DNA of 40,810 bases from Salinisphaera sp. G21_0 (GCF_017744115.1 NZ_JAGHQW010000049.1:1-40810), one strand, 5' to 3'; shown: positions 13,246-22,301, numbered from the stretch's first letter. A program made the numbers and translations. The notes: a model not told the origin generated them from the letters alone.

Positions 13246-16200
13246 TTATTCAGATGCGATTTCCGAGAAGGTACTCTGTTGAGGCGGCTGAAGCCAGTTA
13301 TCGATAATCAATATGGCTTTATTAGTACAGTCTTCTATCACGCTTTTGTCATCAACCTCCAGTGAATCAAGGGCTGCTTTTATTTTGGCAATGATTGGCT
13401 CACGCATGGCAAGCAGTTCATCTCTGATGGGCAGGGAAAGTATGCTGATCGATTGCAGGATATACAGGTCATCGGCTGCCAGATCCGGTGCAAACAGAAC
13501 CAGCCGGAGAACGGTGAGGGCCACCAGGTTTTCCACATTATCCAGCGTTTCCTGATCGATCACATCATCACTCTGGCGGTCAGCATCGATCGCTAGGATT
13601 GCCTGATAATAACTGTTGGCGATAGAGGTAATAATCTGGATCAGTTGCGTCCGCATATCCAGTTCCGGTTTGCCAAAATAGAATTTCTGGCGGCGAAAAG
13701 AATCGGTCATTTCCTGGTTGGCAAAATTGACACCAATCATCTCTTCCTCCGGGTAGAAGGAGACGACATTGAGCATTTTCAGCCGGGACCAGGCGTAGAT
13801 CTTCTTTCTTAATGAGTCAGTAGTACCATATTCAAAAATATTGACAAAAAAATGCGCCATCGACCGGCTGATCACATCCACCGTTTTTTCGTCATGGACC
13901 AGTGCTTTCACCATGGCCTGGGTTGAGAATCCCACGGCTGCCAGCAGGTAATCACCGTAAGATGCCCAGGTGTCCAGCACATCTTGTGATTTGGCTGTCG
14001 TCTGTATGTCATGTTTAAGGCCCCAGCCTTGCAGCATTTTCAGGTAGATATTTCTGATGTCCTGTTTGGCAAATGCAGGATCCAGGGCTTTCAGGGCAGC
14101 GAAAACCTGCCGGGAAAAGTGTTCAATTTCACCCTGCTCCCTGAGTATCTCAAAGGCAGAGTTCAGTCTTGCTACTGCCAGAGTTTTCATCACCAGGTTG
14201 TCTTCAGTAAATTCGGCGTGAAAATAACGCTGGGTATAAGCAGCCAGGGCCAGTGTGGCAGCCGCCCGGGACTGTGGATAATGTTCCGGGTGAGCCAGCA
14301 GATGACTGGACAGGCTCCAGTAACGGGTTAGCAGGCCTTCCAGTGTGGCACGGTATGAGCGGCTGGTCTGGGCTTCAATGCTGAGCTTGCGGTTAAGGGC
14401 ATTGACTTTGTTGGCCAGCTCGTCCTGGATCTGTTTGTCCTCTGACGACAGAATACCTGTGGTGCTGCCAATCCCGTTTTTGATCACCGTTTGCAGGTGC
14501 ACAATGGCTGGTTCGCCCAGGGAACGCAGGCCAAATTCGAACATGGAGGTCAACAGGTAGTAAGACGCCAGATTCCAGTAGGGAGGATTGCCAGCCACTA
14601 GCCGTTGGACAGTCAGGGGTTCAAGGATGGCCACCAGTATTGAATAGCCCAGGGCTGTACCCTGAATGGTGATCGTGGATATGGTTTCCTTGTCCGGAAG
14701 GTAGCTCTGATACCAGGATTTGTCCGGGGTTCGTGGCCGTGGTTTCCCGGAAGGCATTTGGGGAATCTGGCTGATCCATGGTATATCGGGGAATTCCGGC
14801 AGATCCTGTGCTGAGCCATCCGGGGAGGAAAGCCTGAACCAGGTGGTCAGTTGCTGCTGATACCACCGCCTCACCTTTGAACTTGTTTTGTATTCAGGTT
14901 CCAGTATTTCCAGGGCCCCCACGACTTCAGGGATCAGTTCCTGGCTATACAGTGGCCGGTAGGCCAGCAGGGTTGAACGGATCAGGCTGTCATCATTGGT
15001 GACTTCAACGTTCTCGCGGTAATGCTGAACCAGCGCTGCGGCCAGCAAACCGGCACTGGCCTGGTCGTCATCGACCCTCTGCAGGTTGAAGGCTTCTGCC
15101 AGGTTGACCACCAGGGCCTCCAGGGCGCGCTGGGCATTGGAGCGGGCAAAGTTGGGCTGTTCGGCCAGAATGGCGGTGGCATTTTTTTGCAGGGTGTTGA
15201 AGTAATGGTTGGCGAATTCCCCGGTGGGCGATGTTGAACTGCCTTTGCCGGTGTCAATGGCTCCCCAGTTTTCCAGGCTGCGGCGGGTATTGGAGGAGAA
15301 CCGTTCAATATTTGCTTTGGTGGTTGCCATACCGGTTACCCTGGCAAAATGGTCAACCACGGTGTAGATCACTGGTGTCTTCTTTTTGTCCAGGAAATAG
15401 AGCAGTACCGCCGGCACAGAGACCCCCATAATGAAAATGGAGTTTCTGATGTAGTGCTCAGGAACTCCCTTGAGGGCGGACTGGATGACCCCGGGCCTGG
15501 TCCCCTTTTCGGACATGATGGCCATGCCCTCCAGTTCCTCTATGGCACCGTTTTCAAAGTCGCTGCAGTCCTGATAACTGATTTGCCACTGGTTCAGGAG
15601 ATCGCAGTAACGCAGGTTAATCAATGTTGAGCGTCTGACCAGTGGATCCATGGTCTGCAGATGGCGCTGGATGTCGTTGCGAAACTCCGGAATATCGGAC
15701 CAGTCAATATGGTAATTGAAATGGGTCCTGATGCTGTCAGCCCCGTCACTGGCCCTGGCTTCGGGATGAATGTAAACCATGGTCTGTACGGCGAGGGCAA
15801 TCATGGCACTGGCCCGGTCATAATCTCCATCAGTCAAAGCGAGTCTGGCGGTGGAGGCAATGTTGTCCAGAATGTCCTGCAGACGGAAATAGGTTTTTCT
15901 CGCTTTCTGGGCATTCATGCTGAGAATGGAAAAGGTAAACAGAGAACGGAACAGGAGATCGGTTTGCAGATCATCGGTCTGCTTTTTCAGATGTTCGTCC
16001 GACAACGTTTTGTAACTGAAGCTCTCCAGCCGGGCGCTGAGATTGTCGGTCAAATGCTGGCTGGTTGAGCGCCGGATATTACTGCCGTGAATTCTCAGTA
16101 AGGTTTGAAGAAAGGTGTAATTATTCTGTTTTAAATAATTTTTGCTGATGTTCAGGGCAATTTCTGAACTTAATGGCACCAGGCCCCAGGCAACCGCCGT

Positions 16201-16383
16201 TTTCAGCGTGTTCACCAGACGACTGATCTCCCCGTTTTTGCTTTGCTGCGTTTGCTTCTGCCGGTCAGTTTCAGCCTGATGAACCGCTGCAAAGACGCTA
16301 GTACCGGAATATGGCAGCAAACTTGCCATTGACAGGCATAAAAACATAAGAAGAATACGGTAGTAGCAATAACCTGTTTTCAT
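13246..16383 (-). CDS. Large exported or membrane protein, unknown function
   Basis: From ATG 16383 the protein has 1045 residues; the frame also opens at GTG 16419. Residues 1-33 form a signal peptide (YYRILLMFLCLSMASLLPYS...VFAA). The rest is largely helical. It has hydrophobic segments near residue 320 (SIFIMGVSVPAVLLYFLD) and 590 (GTALGYSILVAILEPL) and a Pro/Arg-rich linker (MPSGKPRPRTPDKSW) between them. I recognise no family. It is transcribed away from the ATP/ADP translocase gene, sharing a 450-base upstream region, so co-regulation is possible. Its length and lack of known domains suit a lineage-specific envelope or host-interaction protein. Confidence 0.7.
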   Translation of the reverse strand: MKTGYCYYRILLMFLCLSMASLLPYSGTSVFAAVHQAETDRQKQTQQSKNGEISRLVNTLKTAVAWGLVPLSSEIALNISKNYLKQNNYTFLQTLLRIHGSNIRRSTSQHLTDNLSARLESFSYKTLSDEHLKKQTDDLQTDLLFRSLFTFSILSMNAQKARKTYFRLQDILDNIASTARLALTDGDYDRASAMIALAVQTMVYIHPEARASDGADSIRTHFNYHIDWSDIPEFRNDIQRHLQTMDPLVRRSTLINLRYCDLLNQWQISYQDCSDFENGAIEELEGMAIMSEKGTRPGVIQSALKGVPEHYIRNSIFIMGVSVPAVLLYFLDKKKTPVIYTVVDHFARVTGMATTKANIERFSSNTRRSLENWGAIDTGKGSSTSPTGEFANHYFNTLQKNATAILAEQPNFARSNAQRALEALVVNLAEAFNLQRVDDDQASAGLLAAALVQHYRENVEVTNDDSLIRSTLLAYRPLYSQELIPEVVGALEILEPEYKTSSKVRRWYQQQLTTWFRLSSPDGSAQDLPEFPDIPWISQIPQMPSGKPRPRTPDKSWYQSYLPDKETISTITIQGTALGYSILVAILEPLTVQRLVAGNPPYWNLASYYLLTSMFEFGLRSLGEPAIVHLQTVIKNGIGSTTGILSSEDKQIQDELANKVNALNRKLSIEAQTSRSYRATLEGLLTRYWSLSSHLLAHPEHYPQSRAAATLALAAYTQRYFHAEFTEDNLVMKTLAVARLNSAFEILREQGEIEHFSRQVFAALKALDPAFAKQDIRNIYLKMLQGWGLKHDIQTTAKSQDVLDTWASYGDYLLAAVGFSTQAMVKALVHDEKTVDVISRSMAHFFVNIFEYGTTDSLRKKIYAWSRLKMLNVVSFYPEEEMIGVNFANQEMTDSFRRQKFYFGKPELDMRTQLIQIITSIANSYYQAILAIDADRQSDDVIDQETLDNVENLVALTVLRLVLFAPDLAADDLYILQSISILSLPIRDELLAMREPIIAKIKAALDSLEVDDKSVIEDCTNKAILIIDNWLQPPQQSTFSEIASE

Positions 16384-16419
16384 TGAGATAAGAAACCGGA
16401 GTGATAAATATTTAATCAC

Positions 16420-16832
16420 TCAAAATAGGCTGTAATGCGTCTGGTGGTGATAAATATTTGTTATTTATGTTTTGGTTTTTTTTATAAGAGATTTTTTTAT
16501 AAGAGCGAACGATGATTCAATGGGAGTTTTTTCGCCTGAATTTAGGGTTTTGTTGATTTGTTTGTCCGAATGTAACAACTTATAAAGTTTTTTATTTCGT
16601 TCTTTTTTTGAAACTGGTAATTGAATGAAATAACCATTATTTTTCTATTGTTGTTTCAGGGTTGAACAGAGAGGTCAGGGAGTCAATTCTCTTTGACAAC
16701 CTCCCCCCGGTAATGGGCTGCATCTGGCTCATGAACAGGTTTTCAGGCTGATAGTGGACTTCCGTGTTTGTTTCTTCGGCTTATGTTAGGCCGTATTACA
16801 GGGGCGACGTTATTTGTTTCGGAGGTTTCTGA
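16420..16832. other. AT-rich divergent upstream region of the 1045-residue protein and translocase genes
   Basis: About 410 bases with no gene. The left part is strongly AT-rich, with T-runs and a repeated TTTTTTATAAGAG (about 16478-16505). The right part leads to GGAGG seven bases before the translocase ATG. Promoters for both divergent genes should lie here, but I cannot single one out. Confidence 0.4.
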
Positions 16833-18347
16833 ATGAGTTCTGATCCTGAGTTCAGCAAATGGCGGGAACGGTTCTGGCCGGTTCACAGTCATGAGCTGAA
16901 AAAGCTTATCCCCATGATTTTGATGTTCTACCTTATTCTTTTTAACTATACGATTCTCAGGGATACCAAAGATACCCTGGTGGTCACCGGTGCCGGTTCC
17001 GGTGCCGAGATTATCCCATTTCTGAAGCTCTGGGTTAATGTCCCTTTTGCCATCGGGTTTACCCTGATTTACTCGCGCATGAGTAACCTGTTCAGAAGGA
17101 ATACGCTTTTTTACCTGGTGATTACCACATTTATTCTGTTCTTTGTTTTCTTTGCGCTCTGGCTCTATCCCAACCGCGAAACCCTGCACTTTCATGATAC
17201 ATCGGACTATCTGCAAAGTGTTTTGCCACCGGGGTTCAAGGGGTTGATTGCGGTGATGCGTAATTGGACCTTCTCCCTGTTTTATGTCATGTCGGAGTTG
17301 TGGGGCAGTGTCTGCCTGTCCATGCTGTTCTGGGGATTTGCCAACCATATCAATACCATTGCCGAGTCAAAACGGTTTTATGCCCTGTTTGGCATGATGG
17401 GCAATCTGGCGCTGCCCACGGCAGGTTATTTTGTCTATATTGCCTCCGGAGTCAGGGAGAATCTGCCCGAAGGTGTGGATTGCTGGGGGTATTCCCTTAA
17501 TCTGATGACTGGGGTTCTGACGCTGGGCGGGGCGTTGATTATTTTGATTTACTGGTGGATGAACCGTTATGTCCTGAGTGATCCCAGCTTATACCATCAG
17601 CTGGGGGCCCATGAGCCAGCCAATGAAAAACTGAGCCTGTCCCTGCGCGACAGCCTGAAAATGATTATTCATTCCAGGTACCTCCTGTGCATTGCCCTGC
17701 TGGTGATCAGCTACGGGGTGTGCATCAATATGGTGGAGGTTACCTGGAAAAATCAGCTTCGTATGCAGTTTCCGGACCCGAATAATTACAACCAGTTTAT
17801 GGGACTGTTTTCAACCTGCACCGGGTTGGTGACGATTTTTATGATGCTGTTTCTCACCAATAATGTGATCCGGTATTTCGGCTGGACATTCGCGGCGCTG
17901 TGTACGCCGGTCATATTATTGGTCACCGGGTCCCTGTTTTTCTGTTTTGTCCTGTTCCGCGACTGGTTGCCTGAAAGCCTGATACTCTCCCTGGGGATTG
18001 CCCCGTTAATGCTGACGGTTATTTTGGGGGCAATTCAGAATATTCTGAGTAAATCGACCAAATACGCCCTGTTCGACCCCACCAAGGAGATGAGTTATAT
18101 CCCCCTGACGCCGGAACAGAAGGTAAAGGGCAAGGCGGCAGTGGATATTATTGGTAATCCCACCGGAAAATCCACGGGTTCATTGATACAGCAGATATTG
18201 ATGGTGATGCTGGGGTCACTGTCTGCCATTGCGCCCTATGTTGCGGTGATTGTTCTCTGTTTCTTCGCGATCTGGATTGCATCTGCTCGTTCCCTGGGCA
18301 GGCGGTTCTCGGAAATTACTGAGCAGAGGCATATGGAACAAGCATAA
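16833..18347 (+). CDS. Tlc-family ATP/ADP (nucleotide) translocase
   Basis: 504 residues with about 11-12 hydrophobic helices and clear Tlc features. The N-terminal LKKLIPMILMFYLILFNYTI followed by LRDTKDTLVVTGAGSGAEII is the family's most conserved block. ELWGSVCLSMLFWGFANHI, KRFYALFGMMGNLALP and the late SKSTKYALFDPTKEMSYIPL also match. These carriers exchange host ATP for bacterial ADP, or import nucleotides, across the inner membrane. They are typical of Chlamydia, Rickettsia and other intracellular bacteria and of plastids. A GGAGG site precedes the ATG. Substrate specificity cannot be told from sequence by eye. It is one of the strongest signs of an intracellular lifestyle in the window. 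Confidence 0.93.
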   Translation: MSSDPEFSKWRERFWPVHSHELKKLIPMILMFYLILFNYTILRDTKDTLVVTGAGSGAEIIPFLKLWVNVPFAIGFTLIYSRMSNLFRRNTLFYLVITTFILFFVFFALWLYPNRETLHFHDTSDYLQSVLPPGFKGLIAVMRNWTFSLFYVMSELWGSVCLSMLFWGFANHINTIAESKRFYALFGMMGNLALPTAGYFVYIASGVRENLPEGVDCWGYSLNLMTGVLTLGGALIILIYWWMNRYVLSDPSLYHQLGAHEPANEKLSLSLRDSLKMIIHSRYLLCIALLVISYGVCINMVEVTWKNQLRMQFPDPNNYNQFMGLFSTCTGLVTIFMMLFLTNNVIRYFGWTFAALCTPVILLVTGSLFFCFVLFRDWLPESLILSLGIAPLMLTVILGAIQNILSKSTKYALFDPTKEMSYIPLTPEQKVKGKAAVDIIGNPTGKSTGSLIQQILMVMLGSLSAIAPYVAVIVLCFFAIWIASARSLGRRFSEITEQRHMEQA

Positions 18348-18363
18348 TGCTGCATTTTATTAA

Positions 18364-19536
18364 TTACGGCTCAACCTCAGCATAAAAAAGCTGGCATCGC
18401 TTGAGTTCGGTAAGGTAACGGTCCCTGAATGCCGGGTCGATATCGGAAACACGCAGCCAGCTGGTTACGTTATTTCCGGAGTGATTGGTTGCCACTCTTG
18501 GGTCAACAATACGACAACGGACATTTTTAAACGTTATGGTATTTGGCCCGGGATGGGTGACCTCATGCACCTTATGCCAGGCGGTCAACATTTGTCCGGC
18601 CAACGTGCGTACACCGGGCAAGGTGCTTTGGTGTATTTTCTGCCAGACCTGATCGTCACCCATGGTAAAAAACAGATCATCGGCATGGAGTTCTCCTGCC
18701 CTGACCAGCTGTTTCAGGGCATCGGCTGTCCAGAGATAGAGAACCCGTCCCCAGGCGGTAACAAAAATATGCCGGTTCAGTTCAATACTGGCATCGGCGG
18801 TCAGCCGCGCGGATTCCAGGCTTTTGGAATACCAGTGTTGCGATAACGGGTCAAAGAACAGGTCTGCCAGGATAGCATCCACCTGTTGACTGGTGAGTTT
18901 TTTCCGTCTGGCAGCGCCCTGCACTATATAATCAAGCCGATCAGCAGCAAGGTCTGGCAGTGGCCGTTCCAGCCGGGTAAACGAGGGATTTTTTTTTGGG
19001 TGGATGGTTTCAGGCGACAGATGATGTCTGTTCAGGATTGGGGTAATGCTGTGCCTGTCCACAAAGTTGGTGAACTGTGAATCGTGATAGTCCGGGTTGC
19101 CTGCTGAACTGTCAGAAAACAGGTAGTCAGACACATGGCTGAAGGTGCTGTGGGGCAGGTCATGGAGCAGGCCACTGATCTGTTCCGGGAAGGGGGCACC
19201 GAAACGGTTGAGTAAATAGAAGACACCAAGAGAATGGTCGTAACGGGAGTAGGGTTCATTGTTACTGCCCTGTGAGTCCACCATTTGTATGGGGCCGTAC
19301 TGGTTGATATGTTTCAGCCTGTTGACTGCCGGGTGGGCCAGAAGGGAAGCGAGTAGCCGGGATTGATCATTTGCCATTGCCTTAAACGGTATTGTTCCGT
19401 AAAAGGTGTCGATGCTTTCGATATGGCTTTCGATATGGCTTTCAATGTGACTTTCAATGTCAGTTTGATTTCCGTCGGCGGACAGCTCATGGCTGATAAC
19501 GATAAATGGTACCAGACAGCTCAATAATTTGATCAT
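18364..19536 (-). CDS. Secreted HD-domain phosphohydrolase (SAMHD1/dGTPase-like)
   Basis: 390 residues. Residues 1-20 look like a signal peptide (MIKLLSCLVPFIVISHELSA), followed by a 4-residue repeat stretch (IESH units, residues 27-41). The HD metal site is clear: YSRYDHSLG (His101), LLHDLPHSTFSH (His125, Asp126, His129) and ADRLDYIVQGA (Asp202), in the order used by SAMHD1-like and dGTPase-like enzymes, which remove triphosphate from dNTPs. An export signal is unusual for that group. If real, the enzyme would act in the periplasm or outside the cell, for example on host nucleotides. It is convergent with the ATP/ADP translocase gene. An alternative substrate is a phosphorylated small molecule other than dNTP. 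Confidence 0.85.
   Translation of the reverse strand: MIKLLSCLVPFIVISHELSADGNQTDIESHIESHIESHIESIDTFYGTIPFKAMANDQSRLLASLLAHPAVNRLKHINQYGPIQMVDSQGSNNEPYSRYDHSLGVFYLLNRFGAPFPEQISGLLHDLPHSTFSHVSDYLFSDSSAGNPDYHDSQFTNFVDRHSITPILNRHHLSPETIHPKKNPSFTRLERPLPDLAADRLDYIVQGAARRKKLTSQQVDAILADLFFDPLSQHWYSKSLESARLTADASIELNRHIFVTAWGRVLYLWTADALKQLVRAGELHADDLFFTMGDDQVWQKIHQSTLPGVRTLAGQMLTAWHKVHEVTHPGPNTITFKNVRCRIVDPRVATNHSGNNVTSWLRVSDIDPAFRDRYLTELKRCQLFYAEVEP
19418..19462 (-). repeat. 12-bp tandem repeat in the HD gene
   Basis: About four in-frame copies of a 12-base unit (GATATGGCTTTC on the plus strand, with two variant copies) encode IESHIESHIESHIES directly after the signal peptide. Slippage would lengthen or shorten this linker without a frameshift. 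Confidence 0.75.
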
Positions 19537-19636
19537 TGCTAAATTATGTATCCGGTGTGCCTGACTGTTTTATAAATGAACGTTATCAGCCAGGCTGTTC
19601 TCGGACAGCTAGTGTAGCTAAGCGTTGTTACCCATA

Positions 19637-19700
19637 CCGTTCGTGCTGAAGCTTGTCGAAGTACGGTGGCACCATCATTCGACAAGCTCAGGATGAACGG
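19637..19700. repeat. REP-like palindrome (CGTTC...GTCGAA / TTCGAC...GAACG)
   Basis: Imperfect inverted repeat: CCGTTCGTGCTGAAGCTTGT at the left and ACAAGCTCAGGATGAACGG at the right, with a 17-base centre. It belongs to the widespread type of intergenic palindromes built on 'GAGCTTGTCGAA'. A degenerate half copy lies at 22324-22356. Confidence 0.7.
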
Positions 19701-19805
19701 GATGTACGGGTATTAACGCTTTTCTGCACTAGTAAGCACGGCCTGGATGACCACCGACAAGTGTAGCCAGCAGGTCGGGATCTGCAAAAAAAATCAGACA
19801 GCTAA

Positions 19806-19850
19806 GTAGTTGGCCAAATGGAATCATATTTTCTGGCTTAGTAGGCAGCC
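19806..19850 (-). repeat. Dispersed repeat, copy B (inverted)
   Basis: Reverse complement of the element at 1595-1640, with TTGGCCAAATGGAAT and TTTCTGGCTTAGTAGGCAG on the plus strand. It lies in the 620-base gap between the HD gene and argR, which also holds the REP-like palindrome, a second hairpin repeat and the argR control region. Confidence 0.6.
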
Positions 19851-19895
19851 TATTGTTGGCTTTATCCGCCAGCAATTAGATAAAATAAGCAAAAA

Positions 19896-19943
19896 AATGA
19901 ATAAAAATCCATATTAGCACGGTAAGTGTCTATAATTGTCGCC
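19896..19943 (+). promoter_or_regulatory. Probable ARG box and promoter upstream of argR
   Basis: TGAAT-AAAA-ATCCA at 19898-19911 matches the ArgR operator consensus (TGAAT, four bases, ATTCA) with one mismatch. A TATAAT lies at 19931-19936, placing the box over the -35 region. This is the arrangement expected for autorepression by ArgR. Transcription from here would leave a leader of roughly 220 bases before argR. I found no second box, although ArgR often uses paired boxes. Confidence 0.5.
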
Positions 19944-20015
19944 AATTTATAATTCTCACCCTTCGAACACATTCAGCAAGTGGAAAATTGAAGGTTGTGC
20001 TGGTTTTTGGATATG

Positions 20016-20069
20016 CATTCCCACGCAGAAGCATGGGAACGAGGAATGTAAGGAGGTCTATGACCTCCT
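20016..20069. repeat. Two hairpins in the argR leader
   Basis: The first is TTCCCACGC-AGAA-GCATGGGAA (20018-20039), a type of intergenic palindrome common in gammaproteobacteria ('TTCCCACGC...GTGGGAACGAG'). The second is AGGAGGTC-TAT-GACCTCCT (20051-20069), a perfect 8-bp stem with no T-run, about 95 bases before the argR start. The second stem buries an AGGAGG sequence. Confidence 0.6.
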
Positions 20070-20164
20070 GAACGTGATTGATTAAAAATGCTGCATTACT
20101 CAGGATGTTCCGATAACTGATAACCCTGAAAGCAGTATTTTTTCTGGAAGGTTATTTGACGACT

Positions 20165-20623
20165 ATGACTAGCCAAAAACAGGATGCCCTGGTTCGCTCT
20201 TTCCGTCAGTTGCTTAAAGAAGAGCGCTGTGGCTCCCAGGGCCAGATGGTGACTCTTCTGCAGGAGCAGGGGTTTGACAATATCAGTCAGTCCAAGGTAT
20301 CGCGCATGCTCAGCCGTTTTGGTGCGGTCCGGGCGCGCAATGCATTGAATGAGCTGGTTTACTGCCTGCCTCCTGAGCTGGGCAAGATGGATTCCAGTAT
20401 TGCGGTAAAAGATCTGGTAGAAGACGTTAGCCATAATGAGTCCATGATTGTGATCAAAACCAGCCCGGGTGCTGCCCAGATGATCGCCAGGCTCCTGGAC
20501 TCTATTGGCGTAAAAGGTGGGATTATGGGGTGTGTGGCGGGGGATGACACTATTCTTGTGGTACCTGCCAGTGTGCAGGAGATTAAAGAAATTACGCTGA
20601 GTATTGCCGGGATGTTTAACTGA
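20165..20623 (+). CDS. argR: Arginine repressor ArgR
   Basis: 152 residues from ATG 20165, collinear with E. coli ArgR. The N-terminal winged helix has [36 protein letters not shown] and [12 protein letters not shown]. The C-terminal oligomerisation and arginine-binding domain has [16 protein letters not shown] and GTI-type [13 protein letters not shown]. It represses arginine biosynthesis genes when arginine is bound. TTG 20156, in frame, is nearer the ideal distance from GGAAGG (20145) and could be the true start. No arg biosynthesis gene is adjacent. A strong terminator follows immediately. Confidence 0.96.
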   Translation: MTSQKQDALVRSFRQLLKEERCGSQGQMVTLLQEQGFDNISQSKVSRMLSRFGAVRARNALNELVYCLPPELGKMDSSIAVKDLVEDVSHNESMIVIKTSPGAAQMIARLLDSIGVKGGIMGCVAGDDTILVVPASVQEIKEITLSIAGMFN

Positions 20624-20652
20624 GTGTTCCTGTTTTTGCAGGAACACTCTTT
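20622..20652 (+). terminator. Intrinsic terminator of argR
   Basis: Perfect 11-bp stem GAGTGTTCCTG / CAGGAACACTC with a 6-base loop and a short T-run after it. It starts inside the argR stop codon. Confidence 0.85.
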
Positions 20653-20732
20653 GTGCCCGTAGCTCTTGGTAGCAATGCTTTACAGTGATCAGATGTGTGG
20701 TTCGGGCTGGCCACGTTTATAAAATATCCGGG

Positions 20733-22076
20733 TTAAGACGTTGACGAGTGAGAGGGATCTTCAAAATACAATGTAATGCTGTTGGCAGGAAAAAAAATCT
20801 TGTTTTCATTTGGTAGGATGCCGGGATGTGATGAGTGAAGTATTGTTGAATTATTTGATATTTTCGAGAATAACCATTTTGGGTCGTATCTCAATCTGCC
20901 ACGAATTTTACCCTGTTTCAGGTAAGCTGATGGATCTACTCTCTGGTCTATTGCAGTAGCAGGGATTTTAAAGCTGATAAATAGTAATTGGCCGGATTTG
21001 AGGTGACAGCATGCCTGCCCCTGAAGTGTGGATTTCGCTCTGGGTGTACCTTTCAGGCTGACAATATCGGTATCGAGCAGTTTGTTAAAAAGCGACGTAA
21101 TTGTATTGTAAACTTTCTGCTGACCTTTCGTTAAGATGGGGATATGTAGTAAATGTTGTGTCGTTGAATCTTTTTTAAAAATTTTTATGCTGTTTTTAGC
21201 AAGATGAATGGGGTGGGGTGGGATATGCTGCTGCGATTCTTTCATAAAGCATCGGGCAGGCATTGAGATAACTCTCTTTACCATCGCATCGTCATCAAAT
21301 AACAAATTACCTGATATAGCGTACTTTTTTTGCAGTGTATGTAGCGGTAATCCGCTGCTTGATAAATCCTTTCTGAAGTGTACCTGAATGCGCAGTCTAC
21401 TCCCCCCGGGGGAAAAGCTGGCAAAACCTGCGCTAAGTTCTTTATTGATATATCCAAAGTCAGCGGTTATCACTTTTCCGTTCCATGCTCTGAGCGTGCT
21501 TATAATGGCATAGTGGTTAACAGAAGGTATCTCGGGGAGTGCTTTGGCTGAATTTGCCTGACCAACAGCCGTCTCACCAGCAACGGTGATACCTGATCTC
21601 GATTTTCCCTTTTTGCACAAGGAAGCGGTTTGCGTCAGTGAACCGTTTTGCCTGCCAGTTCCATTTCCATCAAAGAGCGTGGGGTTTTCAATGATGGGCT
21701 TTCCCCTTAAAGTACTGGGAGCAGGTGGTTTATCGGTATCTGTTGGATCAATATACCTTCTGCCTTCCACTATTTGCAGTAACGCTTCGCATATAGGGTT
21801 TTCTTCAGGTCTGGGACTGTAGTCTGGAACAGCAAACGGGTTATGAAAGGCTGCTGTGCCCATTTTTTCTACCTCTGAAGAGGTAGGGGTCCACACTGAA
21901 GAGGCGGGGGGAGGCAATGGTAGGGTTGTAACGGGACATAGTTTTGTTTCGAGTGGATCGATACTCCCCGTCTCCCGTCCTAACCATAACAGGCGTGTGG
22001 TAGGGATCAGGGGTTGTAGATATTGTGACCCACATGGGTGAATCACCCTCAATGTCTGGTTCATAATGGCGAACAT
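20733..22076 (-). CDS. Unknown protein, possible effector
   Basis: 447 residues with no recognised domain. The N-terminal 200 residues are Pro/Ser/Thr-rich and probably disordered (TTLPLPPPASSVWTPTSSEV; NPFAVPDYSPRPEENPICEA). The C-terminal part looks folded, with basic beta-like segments (SRLRIQVHFRKDLSSSG, LLFDDDAMVKRVISMPARCF). There is no signal peptide. The start may be Met1 or Met5 (MNQTLRVIHP); neither has a strong ribosome site. A disordered N-terminus with an unknown C-terminal domain is also seen in the 1125-residue protein at 34129-37506, and fits a secreted effector, but nothing proves it. Confidence 0.6.
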   Translation of the reverse strand: MFAIMNQTLRVIHPCGSQYLQPLIPTTRLLWLGRETGSIDPLETKLCPVTTLPLPPPASSVWTPTSSEVEKMGTAAFHNPFAVPDYSPRPEENPICEALLQIVEGRRYIDPTDTDKPPAPSTLRGKPIIENPTLFDGNGTGRQNGSLTQTASLCKKGKSRSGITVAGETAVGQANSAKALPEIPSVNHYAIISTLRAWNGKVITADFGYINKELSAGFASFSPGGSRLRIQVHFRKDLSSSGLPLHTLQKKYAISGNLLFDDDAMVKRVISMPARCFMKESQQHIPPHPIHLAKNSIKIFKKDSTTQHLLHIPILTKGQQKVYNTITSLFNKLLDTDIVSLKGTPRAKSTLQGQACCHLKSGQLLFISFKIPATAIDQRVDPSAYLKQGKIRGRLRYDPKWLFSKISNNSTILHSSHPGILPNENKIFFPANSITLYFEDPSHSSTS

Positions 22077-22138
22077 TACCTGGTTGAGGTTACTTCAAGA
22101 ATGTAGGAGCCGGGAGGCTGACCGAGAATAGCCTCCTG

Positions 22139-22300
22139 GGAGGCTGTCCGAGAATAGCGCCCGTAGCGAGGATGGCAGAAAATTGAGGATAAAAAGTCGG
22201 AAATTTTTAGTTAATAGTGGTTCTATTTACTAAAAATTTCCGACTTTTTAGACCAATTTGCTGCCACCGCAGTAGGGCAGTCTATTCTCGGACAGTCTCC
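22139..22300. mobile_element. MITE-like foldback element (162 bp)
   Basis: The ends are inverted: GGAGGCTGTCCGAGAATAG (22139-22157) against CTATTCTCGGACAGTCTCC (22282-22300), 18 of 19 matching. The centre is a 27-bp inverted repeat (22191-22217 / 22223-22249, one mismatch, 5-base loop) able to form a very stable hairpin. Another copy of the terminal sequence lies just left, at 22113-22131. The left 48 bases (22139-22186) recur, inverted and with one mismatch, at 38966-39013 at the edge of a transposase gene, which suggests mobilisation by that element. Confidence 0.75.
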
Positions 22301-22301
22301 T

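Noticed and set aside
15661-16068. 135-residue plus-strand ORF within the 1045-residue protein gene
   Set aside because: It is antisense to a long signal-peptide-bearing ORF, with no start context or domain.
16743-17348. 201-residue minus-strand ORF over the translocase start
   Set aside because: It is antisense of a well-supported transporter, with low-complexity polar composition.
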